Below, piece by piece: positions 15,392 to 23,424 of a stretch of 64,000 nucleotides of DNA; the stretch's first letter is position 1; every line of letters starts with the position of its first letter. Origin of the DNA: CAYUYV01 sp964561475 (GTDB taxonomy: Bacteria > Pseudomonadota > Alphaproteobacteria > JAJFIK01); assembly GCA_964561475.1 (NCBI GenBank), contig CAZLPU010000001.1, positions 124,001 through 188,000 of the forward strand, given 5' to 3'. A program made the position numbers and the translations under genes. The notes beneath the pieces were generated by a model, which was not told the DNA's origin, searched no databases, and worked only from the letters and a program-made list of their open reading frames with translations.

Positions 15392-18271
15392 ATGACGCTC
15401 CGCACCGCCTTTGGGGGTCTGTCCTGGACTGCTGTTGCAACCATCATGGCGCTTGCTCCCGCCTGGGCTCAGGACGCGGCCACTGTCGAGGCCGTCGATC
15501 CGGACACGGCTGTTTCAGACGAACCGATGACCGAGGCAGAACGCCGGGGCATTGAGACCATGACGGTCACTGCCCAGCGTACGGAGGAATCTCTTCTGGA
15601 CGTGCCCGTGTCCGTGACGGCATTCGGTGCGGAGAACCTGGACTTTCAGCAGATCGACACATTCTCGGACCTGCAGTTCAACGTCCCCAACGTGACCTTC
15701 ACCAAGACCAATTTCACGGGCACCAATTTCCAGATCCGCGGCGTCGGCTCCACCCTGACGGCCGCATCCGCCGACAGCGGCGTGGCCATCCACGTCAACG
15801 ACGTTTTCCTGCAGCAGCCGAGGATTTTCGAGATCGAGTATTTCGACATCGAGCGTCTTGAGGTGCTGCGCGGGCCCCAGGGAACCCTCTACGGACGGAA
15901 CGCCACCGGGGGCTCGGTGAACCTGATCACCGCCCGGCCTGATCTGGAGAATTTCGGTTTCAATGTTCAGGCTCAGTACGGAAACTTTTCCCACCGTCGG
16001 GTCAAAGGGCACGTGAACATTCCCATCGTCGAGGACAAGCTGGGTGTGCGGATCGCCGGCATCTATCTCAAGCGGGACGGCTACACCGAGAACATCTTCA
16101 ACGGCAACGATATCGACGACCGGGACCAGTACGCCATCCGCGGATCTGTGCGCTGGACCCCGACGGAGACCACGACGATCGATGTGATCGGCTCCTATTT
16201 CAAGGAAGACAGCAGCCGGACCCGGTCCACCAAACAGCTTTGCAACAACGATCCGTCCAATGTGCTGGGCTGTCTGCCGGACAAGCTGGCCTTCGAGACC
16301 GTGAACGCGAGCGCAACGCTGGGCGGCCTTCTGGTTACGGATCTTGTCCTTGGCCCGCTTGCCCTGGCGCCGTTTTTCGGCTTCGACAACGAGGCCAACG
16401 GCATTGTCAATCCGCGGGATCTGCGCAAGACCAATCTGGATTTCGATCCGGTCTATGAGGCCGACGAGACCTTTGTCATGGTCCAGATCGAACAGCAGCT
16501 TCGGGAAGACCTGACCCTGACCCTGACCGGCTCCTACCAGGAGACCATGGTCTTCTCCAATCAGGACTACAACAACACCGTCGCAGCCCCTGCCGTGGTG
16601 CCAGACCTCGTGGCCGAGCTGTTCCCGCAGACCTTCGCCACCTATTTCGCGGACGGACTGTTTCCCGTGTCCGCCATCGACCGGGGCCAGACCGGTGTGA
16701 TCGGCGGTAATATCCGCTCCCGCTCCCCGTTCCTGGAGGCCTATGACCAGTCCTCCGGCAATGGCGAACAGTACAGCGTCGAGGCCCGCCTCGCGTCCAG
16801 CTTTGACGGGCCCTTCAATTTCCAGCTGGCCGCCTACTACCTCGATTACACATCGGATGGTGACTACTATGTGGTCGCGGGCGGACTGGATTACTTCGCC
16901 CTGCTCGGGTCAGGCGTCGACGGCCTCGCGCTCTACACACCCTTCTTCAATTCCGAGACGGACGAATTCGCTCTGGAGTCCTATGCGGTCTTCGGCGAAG
17001 TCTATTACAACATTCTCGAGAATCTGAAAGTCACCGGTGGTATGCGCTACACGGTAGACGAGAAATTCGTCCGGGATCGTCAGATCCCCCTGGTTTCCGG
17101 CGGTGTGGTGCCCATCGGCACTGAAAGCGTGCTCGACCTGCTCGCAACCGGCCATGACGGCGATGCGGGCACGCCGGGTCAGCAGGCCTTCCGCGAAGAC
17201 ACGGTGACCTTCCGCGAAATCACCGGCCGCTTCGTGATCGACTGGGCGCCGGACGTTCCGTTCACGGATTCAACCCTTGTCTATGCCTCCTATTCCCGGG
17301 GCTACAAGGGCGGCGGTCTCAATCCGCCGATCGATCCGGCCCTGTTCCCGAACGTCCCGAGCACCTTCGAACCGGAATTCCTCAACGCCTATGAAATCGG
17401 CACCAAGAACGAGTTGTTCGATGGCCGTCTCCAGGCCAGCCTGACCGGTTTCTACTACGACTACACCGGTTTGCAGGTCGGCAAGATCGTGGCCCGGACC
17501 TCCCTGAATGAAAACATAGATGCCACCATCTGGGGCCTCGAGGGTGAATTCCTGGCCGCACCTTGGGAAGACACGCTGTTCAACATGAATGTGTCGTACC
17601 TGAACACGGAAATCACCGATGCCGATTCCGTGGACGGACGGGATCCGACGGACGGGTCATCGGATGTGACCCTGATCAAGGATCTAAGCAACACCTCCAA
17701 CTGTGTGGTGGAACACAACGGCAATCCGGATCCCGTCAGTGCCGGTCTGCTTGACGGCATCACCGCGGCAGGCCTGCCATACATCCCGGTCGAGACACCG
17801 GGCATCGCCTTCGCCGCCCTCTCCACCTGTGCCGGGCTCCAGGCATTCTTCGACGCCGCCGGGCTTGATTACGGCATCAGTGATGGGGTGCCGGCGGATC
17901 TCACCGGCAATGAACTCCAGAACGCGCCGAAATTCACCCTGTCCCTTGGCGGTCAGTACTCCCACTATTTCAATGTGGGCGCCTCGGAACTGTCCCTGGT
18001 CGGCCGGGTCGACTATTACTGGCAGGGGGACATGTTCGCGCGCATCTTCAACAAGCCCATCGACCGGATTGAAAGCTACGATCAGCTCAATCTGCAAATG
18101 ACCCTGTTCGGTCCTGAGCAGTCCTGGTTCGTGCGCGGGTTCGTCCAGAACGTCCTGAACAGCGACAACATCACAGGCCACTACTTCACCGATCCGTCTT
18201 CCGGGAATTTCACCAACATCTTTGTGCTGGAGCCCCGCCTGTACGGACTGGAGGTCGGCTACACATTCTGA
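15392..18271 (+). CDS. TonB-dependent receptor 1
   Basis: This outer-membrane receptor of about 959 residues imports a ligand using TonB energy. A signal peptide (ending PAWA-QD) is followed by a TonB-box-like ETMTVTAQR, a plug domain (LDVPVSVTAFGAENL ... LRGPQGTLYGRNATGGSVNL) and a beta-barrel ending in Phe (GLEVGYTF), as outer-membrane proteins usually do. GGGGGAAA lies upstream of the ATG at 15392; the first in-frame ATG at 15347 would put an unlikely leader before the signal. The barrel matches the neighbouring receptor 2 over nearly its whole length, so the pair arose by duplication. Plug and barrel resemble the broad group that includes iron-chelate and carbohydrate or sterol receptors of Sphingomonad-like bacteria. 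The ligand is unknown. Confidence 0.94.
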   Translation: MTLRTAFGGLSWTAVATIMALAPAWAQDAATVEAVDPDTAVSDEPMTEAERRGIETMTVTAQRTEESLLDVPVSVTAFGAENLDFQQIDTFSDLQFNVPNVTFTKTNFTGTNFQIRGVGSTLTAASADSGVAIHVNDVFLQQPRIFEIEYFDIERLEVLRGPQGTLYGRNATGGSVNLITARPDLENFGFNVQAQYGNFSHRRVKGHVNIPIVEDKLGVRIAGIYLKRDGYTENIFNGNDIDDRDQYAIRGSVRWTPTETTTIDVIGSYFKEDSSRTRSTKQLCNNDPSNVLGCLPDKLAFETVNASATLGGLLVTDLVLGPLALAPFFGFDNEANGIVNPRDLRKTNLDFDPVYEADETFVMVQIEQQLREDLTLTLTGSYQETMVFSNQDYNNTVAAPAVVPDLVAELFPQTFATYFADGLFPVSAIDRGQTGVIGGNIRSRSPFLEAYDQSSGNGEQYSVEARLASSFDGPFNFQLAAYYLDYTSDGDYYVVAGGLDYFALLGSGVDGLALYTPFFNSETDEFALESYAVFGEVYYNILENLKVTGGMRYTVDEKFVRDRQIPLVSGGVVPIGTESVLDLLATGHDGDAGTPGQQAFREDTVTFREITGRFVIDWAPDVPFTDSTLVYASYSRGYKGGGLNPPIDPALFPNVPSTFEPEFLNAYEIGTKNELFDGRLQASLTGFYYDYTGLQVGKIVARTSLNENIDATIWGLEGEFLAAPWEDTLFNMNVSYLNTEITDADSVDGRDPTDGSSDVTLIKDLSNTSNCVVEHNGNPDPVSAGLLDGITAAGLPYIPVETPGIAFAALSTCAGLQAFFDAAGLDYGISDGVPADLTGNELQNAPKFTLSLGGQYSHYFNVGASELSLVGRVDYYWQGDMFARIFNKPIDRIESYDQLNLQMTLFGPEQSWFVRGFVQNVLNSDNITGHYFTDPSSGNFTNIFVLEPRLYGLEVGYTF

Positions 18272-18312
18272 CCGCGAGCAGGCTGACCGCGAGCAGGTTG
18301 ATCGCGATCAGA
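18268..18312. repeat. 15-bp tandem repeat spanning receptor 1 stop codon
   Basis: CTGACCGCGAGCAGG occurs twice in exact tandem (18268-18282 and 18283-18297), with a third degenerate copy to about 18312. The first copy contains the receptor stop codon. Confidence 0.75.
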
Positions 18313-18374
18313 CCCACCGGCGGCTTTGACGCCTGACGATCCGCGTCCAGTCGACCAGAACACCCCCATCCGAG

Positions 18375-18407
18375 AAGCCCCGTGCCCCTGAGGCGCGGGG
18401 CTTTTTT
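18375..18407 (+). terminator. Rho-independent terminator after TonB receptor 1
   Basis: AAGCCCCG (18375-18382) pairs with CGGGGCTT (18396-18403), and the hairpin runs straight into six T residues (18402-18407). It separates the two receptors into independent transcription units. Confidence 0.88.
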
Positions 18408-18527
18408 GCACTCCAATAGCGGGAAACTTCGAGGCGGACTGGTGATGCTGCACTGGCGAAAGGCTTGTCAGGCAAAGCGTTCGCTAATCAGGCGAATGGA
18501 TCTGGCTGTTTGCAATGCAAGATCACC

Positions 18528-18556
18528 CTTAACGGCGGCGGATTCTGAGTGCTACG
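18528..18556 (+). promoter_or_regulatory. Predicted promoter of TonB receptor 2
   Basis: CTTAAC (18528-18533) and GCTACG (18551-18556) are 17 bases apart and the first part of the spacer (GGCGGCG) matches the promoter of receptor 1. Conservation of this block, while surrounding non-coding sequence differs, supports function. Confidence 0.6.
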
Positions 18557-18609
18557 CTCTATGCAATACAGAAACAGTGTACCGATAGCGTACAACCAGG
18601 GGGAATAAA

Positions 18610-21459
18610 ATGACGATCCGCTCCACTAGAAAAGGTCTTTCTTGGACAGCCCTCGCAACCATCCTGGCGATCACGCCGGCTTGGGCGCAGGACGCGGCTG
18701 ATACGACCGATGACGATACCCCCTCCGCCAGGCGCGGCGTGGAAACCATGACGGTTACCGCTCAGCGCACCGAAGAATCGCTTCTCGACGTGCCCATCGC
18801 GGTGAGCGCTTTCAGCGAAGAAGATCTCGCCCTGCGCCAGATCGACAATATTTCCGACCTTCAGTTCAATACGCCAAACGTGACGTTCACGAAGGGCAAC
18901 TTCGCGGGATCCAACCTGCAGATCCGCGGTATTGGCAGCACCCTGGTCGCGACATCTGCTGACACCGGGGTCGGTGTCCACGTCAACAACGTCTATCTCC
19001 TGGCACCCCGTATCTTCGAGCTCGAGTATTTTGACGTCGAGCGGGTCGAAGTTTTGCGCGGACCCCAGGGCACCCTATACGGACGCAACTCCACGGGCGG
19101 TGCGGTTAATATCATTACGGCACGTCCGGTTCTGGATGAGTTTTCCGCCTCGGTGGACGCCCAGTTCGGCAATTTCGCTCACCGCCGGATCAAGGGGCAC
19201 GTGAATGTGCCGCTGATCGAAAACACCCTCGGTGTGCGATTCTCCGGCATTTATCTGGAGCGGGACGGCTATTCCGAGAACATCTTCAATGGCGATGACA
19301 TTGACGGGCGGGATCAGTATGCCTTCCGGGGCTCCCTGCGCTGGACCCCGACCGAGACCACGACGATCGATCTCATCGGCTCCTACTTCAAGGACAACAG
19401 TGATCGGGTCCGGTCCGCCAAACAGCTTTGTAACCGGGATGAGTCAGCGGTTCTGGGCTGTCTCCCGGACAAACTGGAAAATGAGACCACCAACGCGTCG
19501 GCGACATTGGCGGGACTGCTGAGTTCCGATCTGGTGCTGGGTCCCCTTGGGCTGTTCTCCTTTTTCGGGAGCCCGGGCGGCAACGCCAATGCCATCAACC
19601 CGAGCGATCTGCGCACGGTCAATATTGATTTCCAGCCCATCTACGAGGCCGATGAAACGTTCATCATGGGCTCCGTTCAGCAGGTGCTGTTCGACGGCAA
19701 GCTGACTGCGACTGTGGAAGCGGCCTATCAGGACACGTCTGTCTTCTCGCAACAGGACTACAACAGCATCTTCAGCGGCGATGTCACCGAGGTGCCGGCC
19801 GCCCTGGCTCAGGCGTTCCCGGCCACATTTGCCGCTCTTTATGCTGACGGGCAATTCCCGCTTTCCGACATCGATCCTGGGAACGCGGGGATCATCGGTG
19901 GTGCGATCCGGGATCGGAGCAACGTGCTTGAGGGCTATGACCAGTCCGACTCGCAAACGGAGCAGTACAGTGTGGAACTCCGGCTCCAGTCCGACCTGGA
20001 AGGGCCGTTCAACTTCCTGCTGGGCGGTTACTATCTCGATGCGGAATCAAGCTCCAACTACTATGTGGTCGCGAGCCAGCTCGACTATTTCGCCGTCCTC
20101 GCCGCCGGGTTTGACGGGATCGGTCTCGCATCCCCCTATTTCAACAACACGACGGATCTCTACGAGCTGACCTCCTATGCGGCTTATGGTGAAGTCTATT
20201 ACGACTTCACCGAGACCTTCTCGGTCACCGGCGGCATCCGCTACACCATCGATGAAAAATCCGTCCAGGACCGTCAGTATCTCTTCAATGCGCCGGTCCC
20301 TCTGGGTACAGAGAACGCCAACCCCATCATCGATACGACCTTCGATTTCGATCCTGCGACCCCCGGTCAGCAGCCCGTCCGTGAGCAGGATGTGGACTTC
20401 CGGGAAATCACCGGACGGTTCGTCGCGGAATGGACACCGGAGGTGAGCTTCACCGACGCAACCAATATCTACGCGTCCTACTCCCGGGGTTACAAATCCG
20501 GAGGCATCAACCCGGCGATCGACCCGAGCCTGTTCCCGGATACGGAGGTGGATTTCGAGCCTGAATTCATCAACGCCTTCGAAATTGGCACCAAGAACGA
20601 ATTGCTCGACAGCCGGCTCCAGGCCAATCTGACGGCCTTCTACTACGACTATTCCGGGCTGCAGGTATCCAAGATCGTGAACCGGACCTCGGTGAACGAA
20701 AATATCGATGCCATCGTTTGGGGTGTGGAAGGGGAGTTCCTGTTCTCTCCGGTGGATCCGGTGCTCTTTAATCTGAACGTGTCCTACCTGAACACCGAGA
20801 TCCAGGACTCAGACTCCGTGGACGGACGGGATCCCACCGATGGCAGCGCGGACGTGACCTTGATCAAGGACATTTCCAACGCGTCCAATTGCGTGGTGAA
20901 CCACAACGGTGCCGGGGATCTGGTTTCCTCCGGTGCGGCAACGGCCCTGAATGAAGCGGGTATTCCCTTCATTCCCACCCAGACGGAAGGGATTGCCTTT
21001 GCAGGCTTTGGCATCTGTGATGCCCTGGCGGCGGGCTTTGCCGGTCTGGATCTGCCTTATACGGTCTCCGGCGGGGTGTCTGCGGACCTGGACGGCAACG
21101 AGCTTCAAAACTCACCAGACGTTACGGTGAGCTTCGGGGCCCAGCATGTCTATGATTTCAATGCCCGTGGCGCAGATCTTTCCCTGGTCTCCCGCGTTGA
21201 CTTCTACTGGCAGAGTTCGATGTTTGCCCGGACCTTCAACCGGCCCATCGACGAGATCGATGCCTGGAGCCAGACCAATCTCTCCGTCACCCTCTACGGT
21301 CCGGAAGATGCCTGGTTCCTGCGTGGTTTCGTGACCAACGTCTTCGACAACGACAACATCACCGGTCACTATTTCACGGACCCGTCCTCGGGCAATTTCA
21401 CGAATGTGTTCGTGCTGGAGCCCCGTTTGTACGGCGTCAATCTCGGCTACACGTTCTGA
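18610..21459 (+). CDS. TonB-dependent receptor 2
   Basis: The 949-residue protein is a paralogue of the receptor just upstream. It has a signal peptide ending PAWA-QD, a TonB-box-like ETMTVTAQR, the plug motif VLRGPQGTLYGRNSTGGAVN and a barrel ending GVNLGYTF. Long stretches match receptor 1, such as DSVDGRDPTDGS and HYFTDPSSGNFTN, while several extracellular-loop regions differ in length and sequence. A GGGGGAAT site precedes the ATG. Terminators on both sides and its own promoter suggest separate regulation. Divergence concentrated in loops fits ligand diversification, but that is inference. Confidence 0.94.
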   Translation: MTIRSTRKGLSWTALATILAITPAWAQDAADTTDDDTPSARRGVETMTVTAQRTEESLLDVPIAVSAFSEEDLALRQIDNISDLQFNTPNVTFTKGNFAGSNLQIRGIGSTLVATSADTGVGVHVNNVYLLAPRIFELEYFDVERVEVLRGPQGTLYGRNSTGGAVNIITARPVLDEFSASVDAQFGNFAHRRIKGHVNVPLIENTLGVRFSGIYLERDGYSENIFNGDDIDGRDQYAFRGSLRWTPTETTTIDLIGSYFKDNSDRVRSAKQLCNRDESAVLGCLPDKLENETTNASATLAGLLSSDLVLGPLGLFSFFGSPGGNANAINPSDLRTVNIDFQPIYEADETFIMGSVQQVLFDGKLTATVEAAYQDTSVFSQQDYNSIFSGDVTEVPAALAQAFPATFAALYADGQFPLSDIDPGNAGIIGGAIRDRSNVLEGYDQSDSQTEQYSVELRLQSDLEGPFNFLLGGYYLDAESSSNYYVVASQLDYFAVLAAGFDGIGLASPYFNNTTDLYELTSYAAYGEVYYDFTETFSVTGGIRYTIDEKSVQDRQYLFNAPVPLGTENANPIIDTTFDFDPATPGQQPVREQDVDFREITGRFVAEWTPEVSFTDATNIYASYSRGYKSGGINPAIDPSLFPDTEVDFEPEFINAFEIGTKNELLDSRLQANLTAFYYDYSGLQVSKIVNRTSVNENIDAIVWGVEGEFLFSPVDPVLFNLNVSYLNTEIQDSDSVDGRDPTDGSADVTLIKDISNASNCVVNHNGAGDLVSSGAATALNEAGIPFIPTQTEGIAFAGFGICDALAAGFAGLDLPYTVSGGVSADLDGNELQNSPDVTVSFGAQHVYDFNARGADLSLVSRVDFYWQSSMFARTFNRPIDEIDAWSQTNLSVTLYGPEDAWFLRGFVTNVFDNDNITGHYFTDPSSGNFTNVFVLEPRLYGVNLGYTF

Positions 21460-21490
21460 CCGGACCTGAGAGGCGGTCACACAAATCCAT

Positions 21491-21521
21491 CCCCGCACGG
21501 TTCATCCGTGCGGGGTGTTTT
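21491..21521 (+). terminator. Rho-independent terminator after TonB receptor 2
   Basis: CCCCGCACGG (21491-21500) pairs perfectly with CCGTGCGGGG (21506-21515) around a five-base loop, followed by TGTTTT. Confidence 0.9.
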
Positions 21522-21646
21522 CGTTGAGGAGAGGGTGTTTCCAGGCGGGCGGCAGTCATGCCAGGATCTCCAGCTGCGCCAGCCAAGAGCGATTGCAGGA
21601 AAAGTGTGAGCGGTTTTCCGCCTGGAAAGCGGGGAAAACCAAGGCT

Positions 21647-22084
21647 CTAGGAGATGGGATCGGTCAGGATGGTTACACCGTCTGGCCTCACGTCCTGATA
21701 GAAGCAGTTCGGACGATTGGTGTGGCAGGCAGGGCCGGTCTGATCCACCTGGAGCAACAGGGTATCCCCGTCGCAGTCGAAGCAAAAACCCCGCAGTCGT
21801 TGCACATGGCCGGAGGTTTCGCCCTTGCGCCACAAGGCCTTGCGGGAGCGCGACCAGTAACAGACCCGCCCCGTGGTCAGGGTCTCGCGCACAGCCGCAT
21901 CATTCATCCAGGCCATCATCAGCACGCTGCCGGTTGATGCATCCTGGGCAATGGCCGGGATCAACCCGTTTTCATCGAAGGACAGCGCGCCAATGACGCT
22001 GTCCGCTACCGCTCCGGAAACCGGATGCCACTGGGCTTCATCTGCCAGTCTTTCAGGCCGGGCGTCTGACGAAGCAGCACTCAC
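21647..22084 (-). CDS. hisI: Phosphoribosyl-AMP cyclohydrolase HisI
   Basis: HisI opens the purine ring of phosphoribosyl-AMP in histidine synthesis and is a zinc enzyme. The core motifs are present: VLMMAWMND, YWSRSRKALWRKGETSGHVQ, and the metal residues DCDGD and ACHTNRPNCFY. The GTG start at 22084 overlaps the stop codon of the upstream Fur-family gene (GTGA) and gives 145 residues, the usual size. A TTG at 22135 would extend the frame by 17 residues inside the regulator gene. It is a stand-alone HisI without a HisE domain, as is usual in Alphaproteobacteria. Overlap with a zinc-type regulator is notable; the other his genes are not nearby. Confidence 0.93.
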   Translation of the reverse strand: MSAASSDARPERLADEAQWHPVSGAVADSVIGALSFDENGLIPAIAQDASTGSVLMMAWMNDAAVRETLTTGRVCYWSRSRKALWRKGETSGHVQRLRGFCFDCDGDTLLLQVDQTGPACHTNRPNCFYQDVRPDGVTILTDPIS

Positions 22085-22551
22085 TGGGGGCCGCCCAAGG
22101 GACGGGACTGAGACGCGGGCTTGGGCGGTGCACAATGGGCACAGTAGCCGTCCACCTCGATCTGGACGTGGCTGGGACGGAAACCGGCGGACTGGGCCCG
22201 TTCCGTCACGGCACTGACCACCGGATCCATTGGAAGTTCCGTGACCTCACCGCAATCGGCGCAGATCAGGAATTGTCCGTCATGCCGGGTTGCCGGCAGC
22301 GCGCATTGCAGGGAGCAGGAGACGAAGGCGTTCAGCTTCTCAATCCGGTGGACACGGCCTCTTTCAATCAGACTTTTCAATGCCCGGTAGATGGTGGGTG
22401 GCTTGACATCACGCACCCGCTTCAAGAGATCCAGGATCTGGTAGGCGGTGAGGGGGCTGGCCTGCCGCTCGAGAATATCCAGCACCATGGCCTGATTGGC
22501 GGTCAGGGGCCGGGCCCCGGGGGCGGGGTACTTCGTCGCAAGGGAAACCAT
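22081..22551 (-). CDS. zur: Fur family transcriptional regulator, Zur-like
   Basis: The 156-residue protein has the Fur-family winged helix (LTAYQILDLLKRV, KPPTIYRALKSLIERGRVHRIE) and a C-terminal metal domain with HDGQFLICADCGEVTEL and CAHC. The two CxxC pairs form the structural zinc site, and the HDG segment is typical of the Zur branch; Zur represses zinc uptake genes when zinc is plentiful. The first hydrophilic residues (MVSLATKYPAPGARPLTANQ) fit Zur N-termini. Assignment to Zur rather than Fur/PerR is by motif, not a tree. It is the first gene of a two-gene unit with hisI. Confidence 0.85.
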   Translation of the reverse strand: MVSLATKYPAPGARPLTANQAMVLDILERQASPLTAYQILDLLKRVRDVKPPTIYRALKSLIERGRVHRIEKLNAFVSCSLQCALPATRHDGQFLICADCGEVTELPMDPVVSAVTERAQSAGFRPSHVQIEVDGYCAHCAPPKPASQSRPLGGPQ

Positions 22552-23424
22552 TTTGGCATTCCTTCACCATGGCCTTTGATCCCCAAGCCGTGGACCTTGG
22601 AGGCTGGCGAGGCCAGGGCGGGGAAGCCGCAGGCGCCGCGGGATGCAGGGCCGGAGGGTGGAAAAGGACCGGCAAGGTGTTAATCCCTCGTTGGATCCTC
22701 TTTGGTCTTGCAGTGTAGCGTTTATGGCACGGTTTGACAGCAACCATTACGCATCTGACGCATAATTTCACCAATTTTCCCCAAATGGTTAGTGAATGGC
22801 AGGGCTGTTCAATTTTAACGGCAAGCCTGAAGACCGCCGTTGAACGGGCAGAGACACGTCACCATCAAGCCGCCGCGGCTAAAAGGGGGTACCAGCGACG
22901 CGCTGTCGTGCGCACTGGAGAGAAGACTGCGGCGTCTATGGCTCCCGCACGCAAGGCAGATCATTCTGGCAGGCTTTCCACTATTCTTCTTCCAAGCGTC
23001 GGGGCTTTGGGGAAGCGTCGGGGCTTTGGGGAAGTGTGGGGCTTTCGGGAGGGGGGCTTGAACCGGCGGCCAATCAGCGCTGGTGCAGGCACGGCGCAGT
23101 TTCGCCGCACCAACATCCTCATGGCAATGGCAGGCCCGCAAGAGCATTTCGGCATGACCATTGAAGGGACAAGTCCGGAGGACTGTGGGGCAGGCAGAGC
23201 GGTGCCAAATTGCGGCCACTGACCGCGAAAGGGCTGGCCAGAAAGCGCCCGGGGGAGGGGATTTTGTGTGAGCGCATAGGGTTCAGGTCTATGACCGCCC
23301 GGATCTCTAGAATTAGGTAAAGCCCAGAATTGCCGGCACGGGTATGAGGCTGTCCATTGCTCGACGGCTTCTCACCTTGTGTGGTATTGCCTCAAATCTT
23401 GGGAGGCGGGAAGGACATGCGGAA
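22552..23424. other. Long intergenic region with small tandem repeat
   Basis: The 873 bases between the divergent zur and sulfotransferase genes hold no supported gene. A 162-codon plus-strand frame (22734-23222) has no domain, no clear ribosome site and atypical composition. A short direct repeat (ACGCATCTGACGCAT) lies near 22745. An in-frame ATG of the downstream gene at 23344 is not used. Confidence 0.5.
22996..23050. repeat. 19-bp tandem repeat in intergenic DNA
   Basis: GCGTCGGGGCTTTGGGGAA occurs at 22996-23014 and 23015-23033 without change, followed by a shortened third copy (GTGTGGGGCTTTCGGGA) to about 23050. Confidence 0.75.

Noticed and set aside
22734..23222. 162-codon plus-strand frame in the intergenic region
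   Set aside because: No ribosome site or domain, composition unlike the neighbours, and part of it is the 19-bp repeat.
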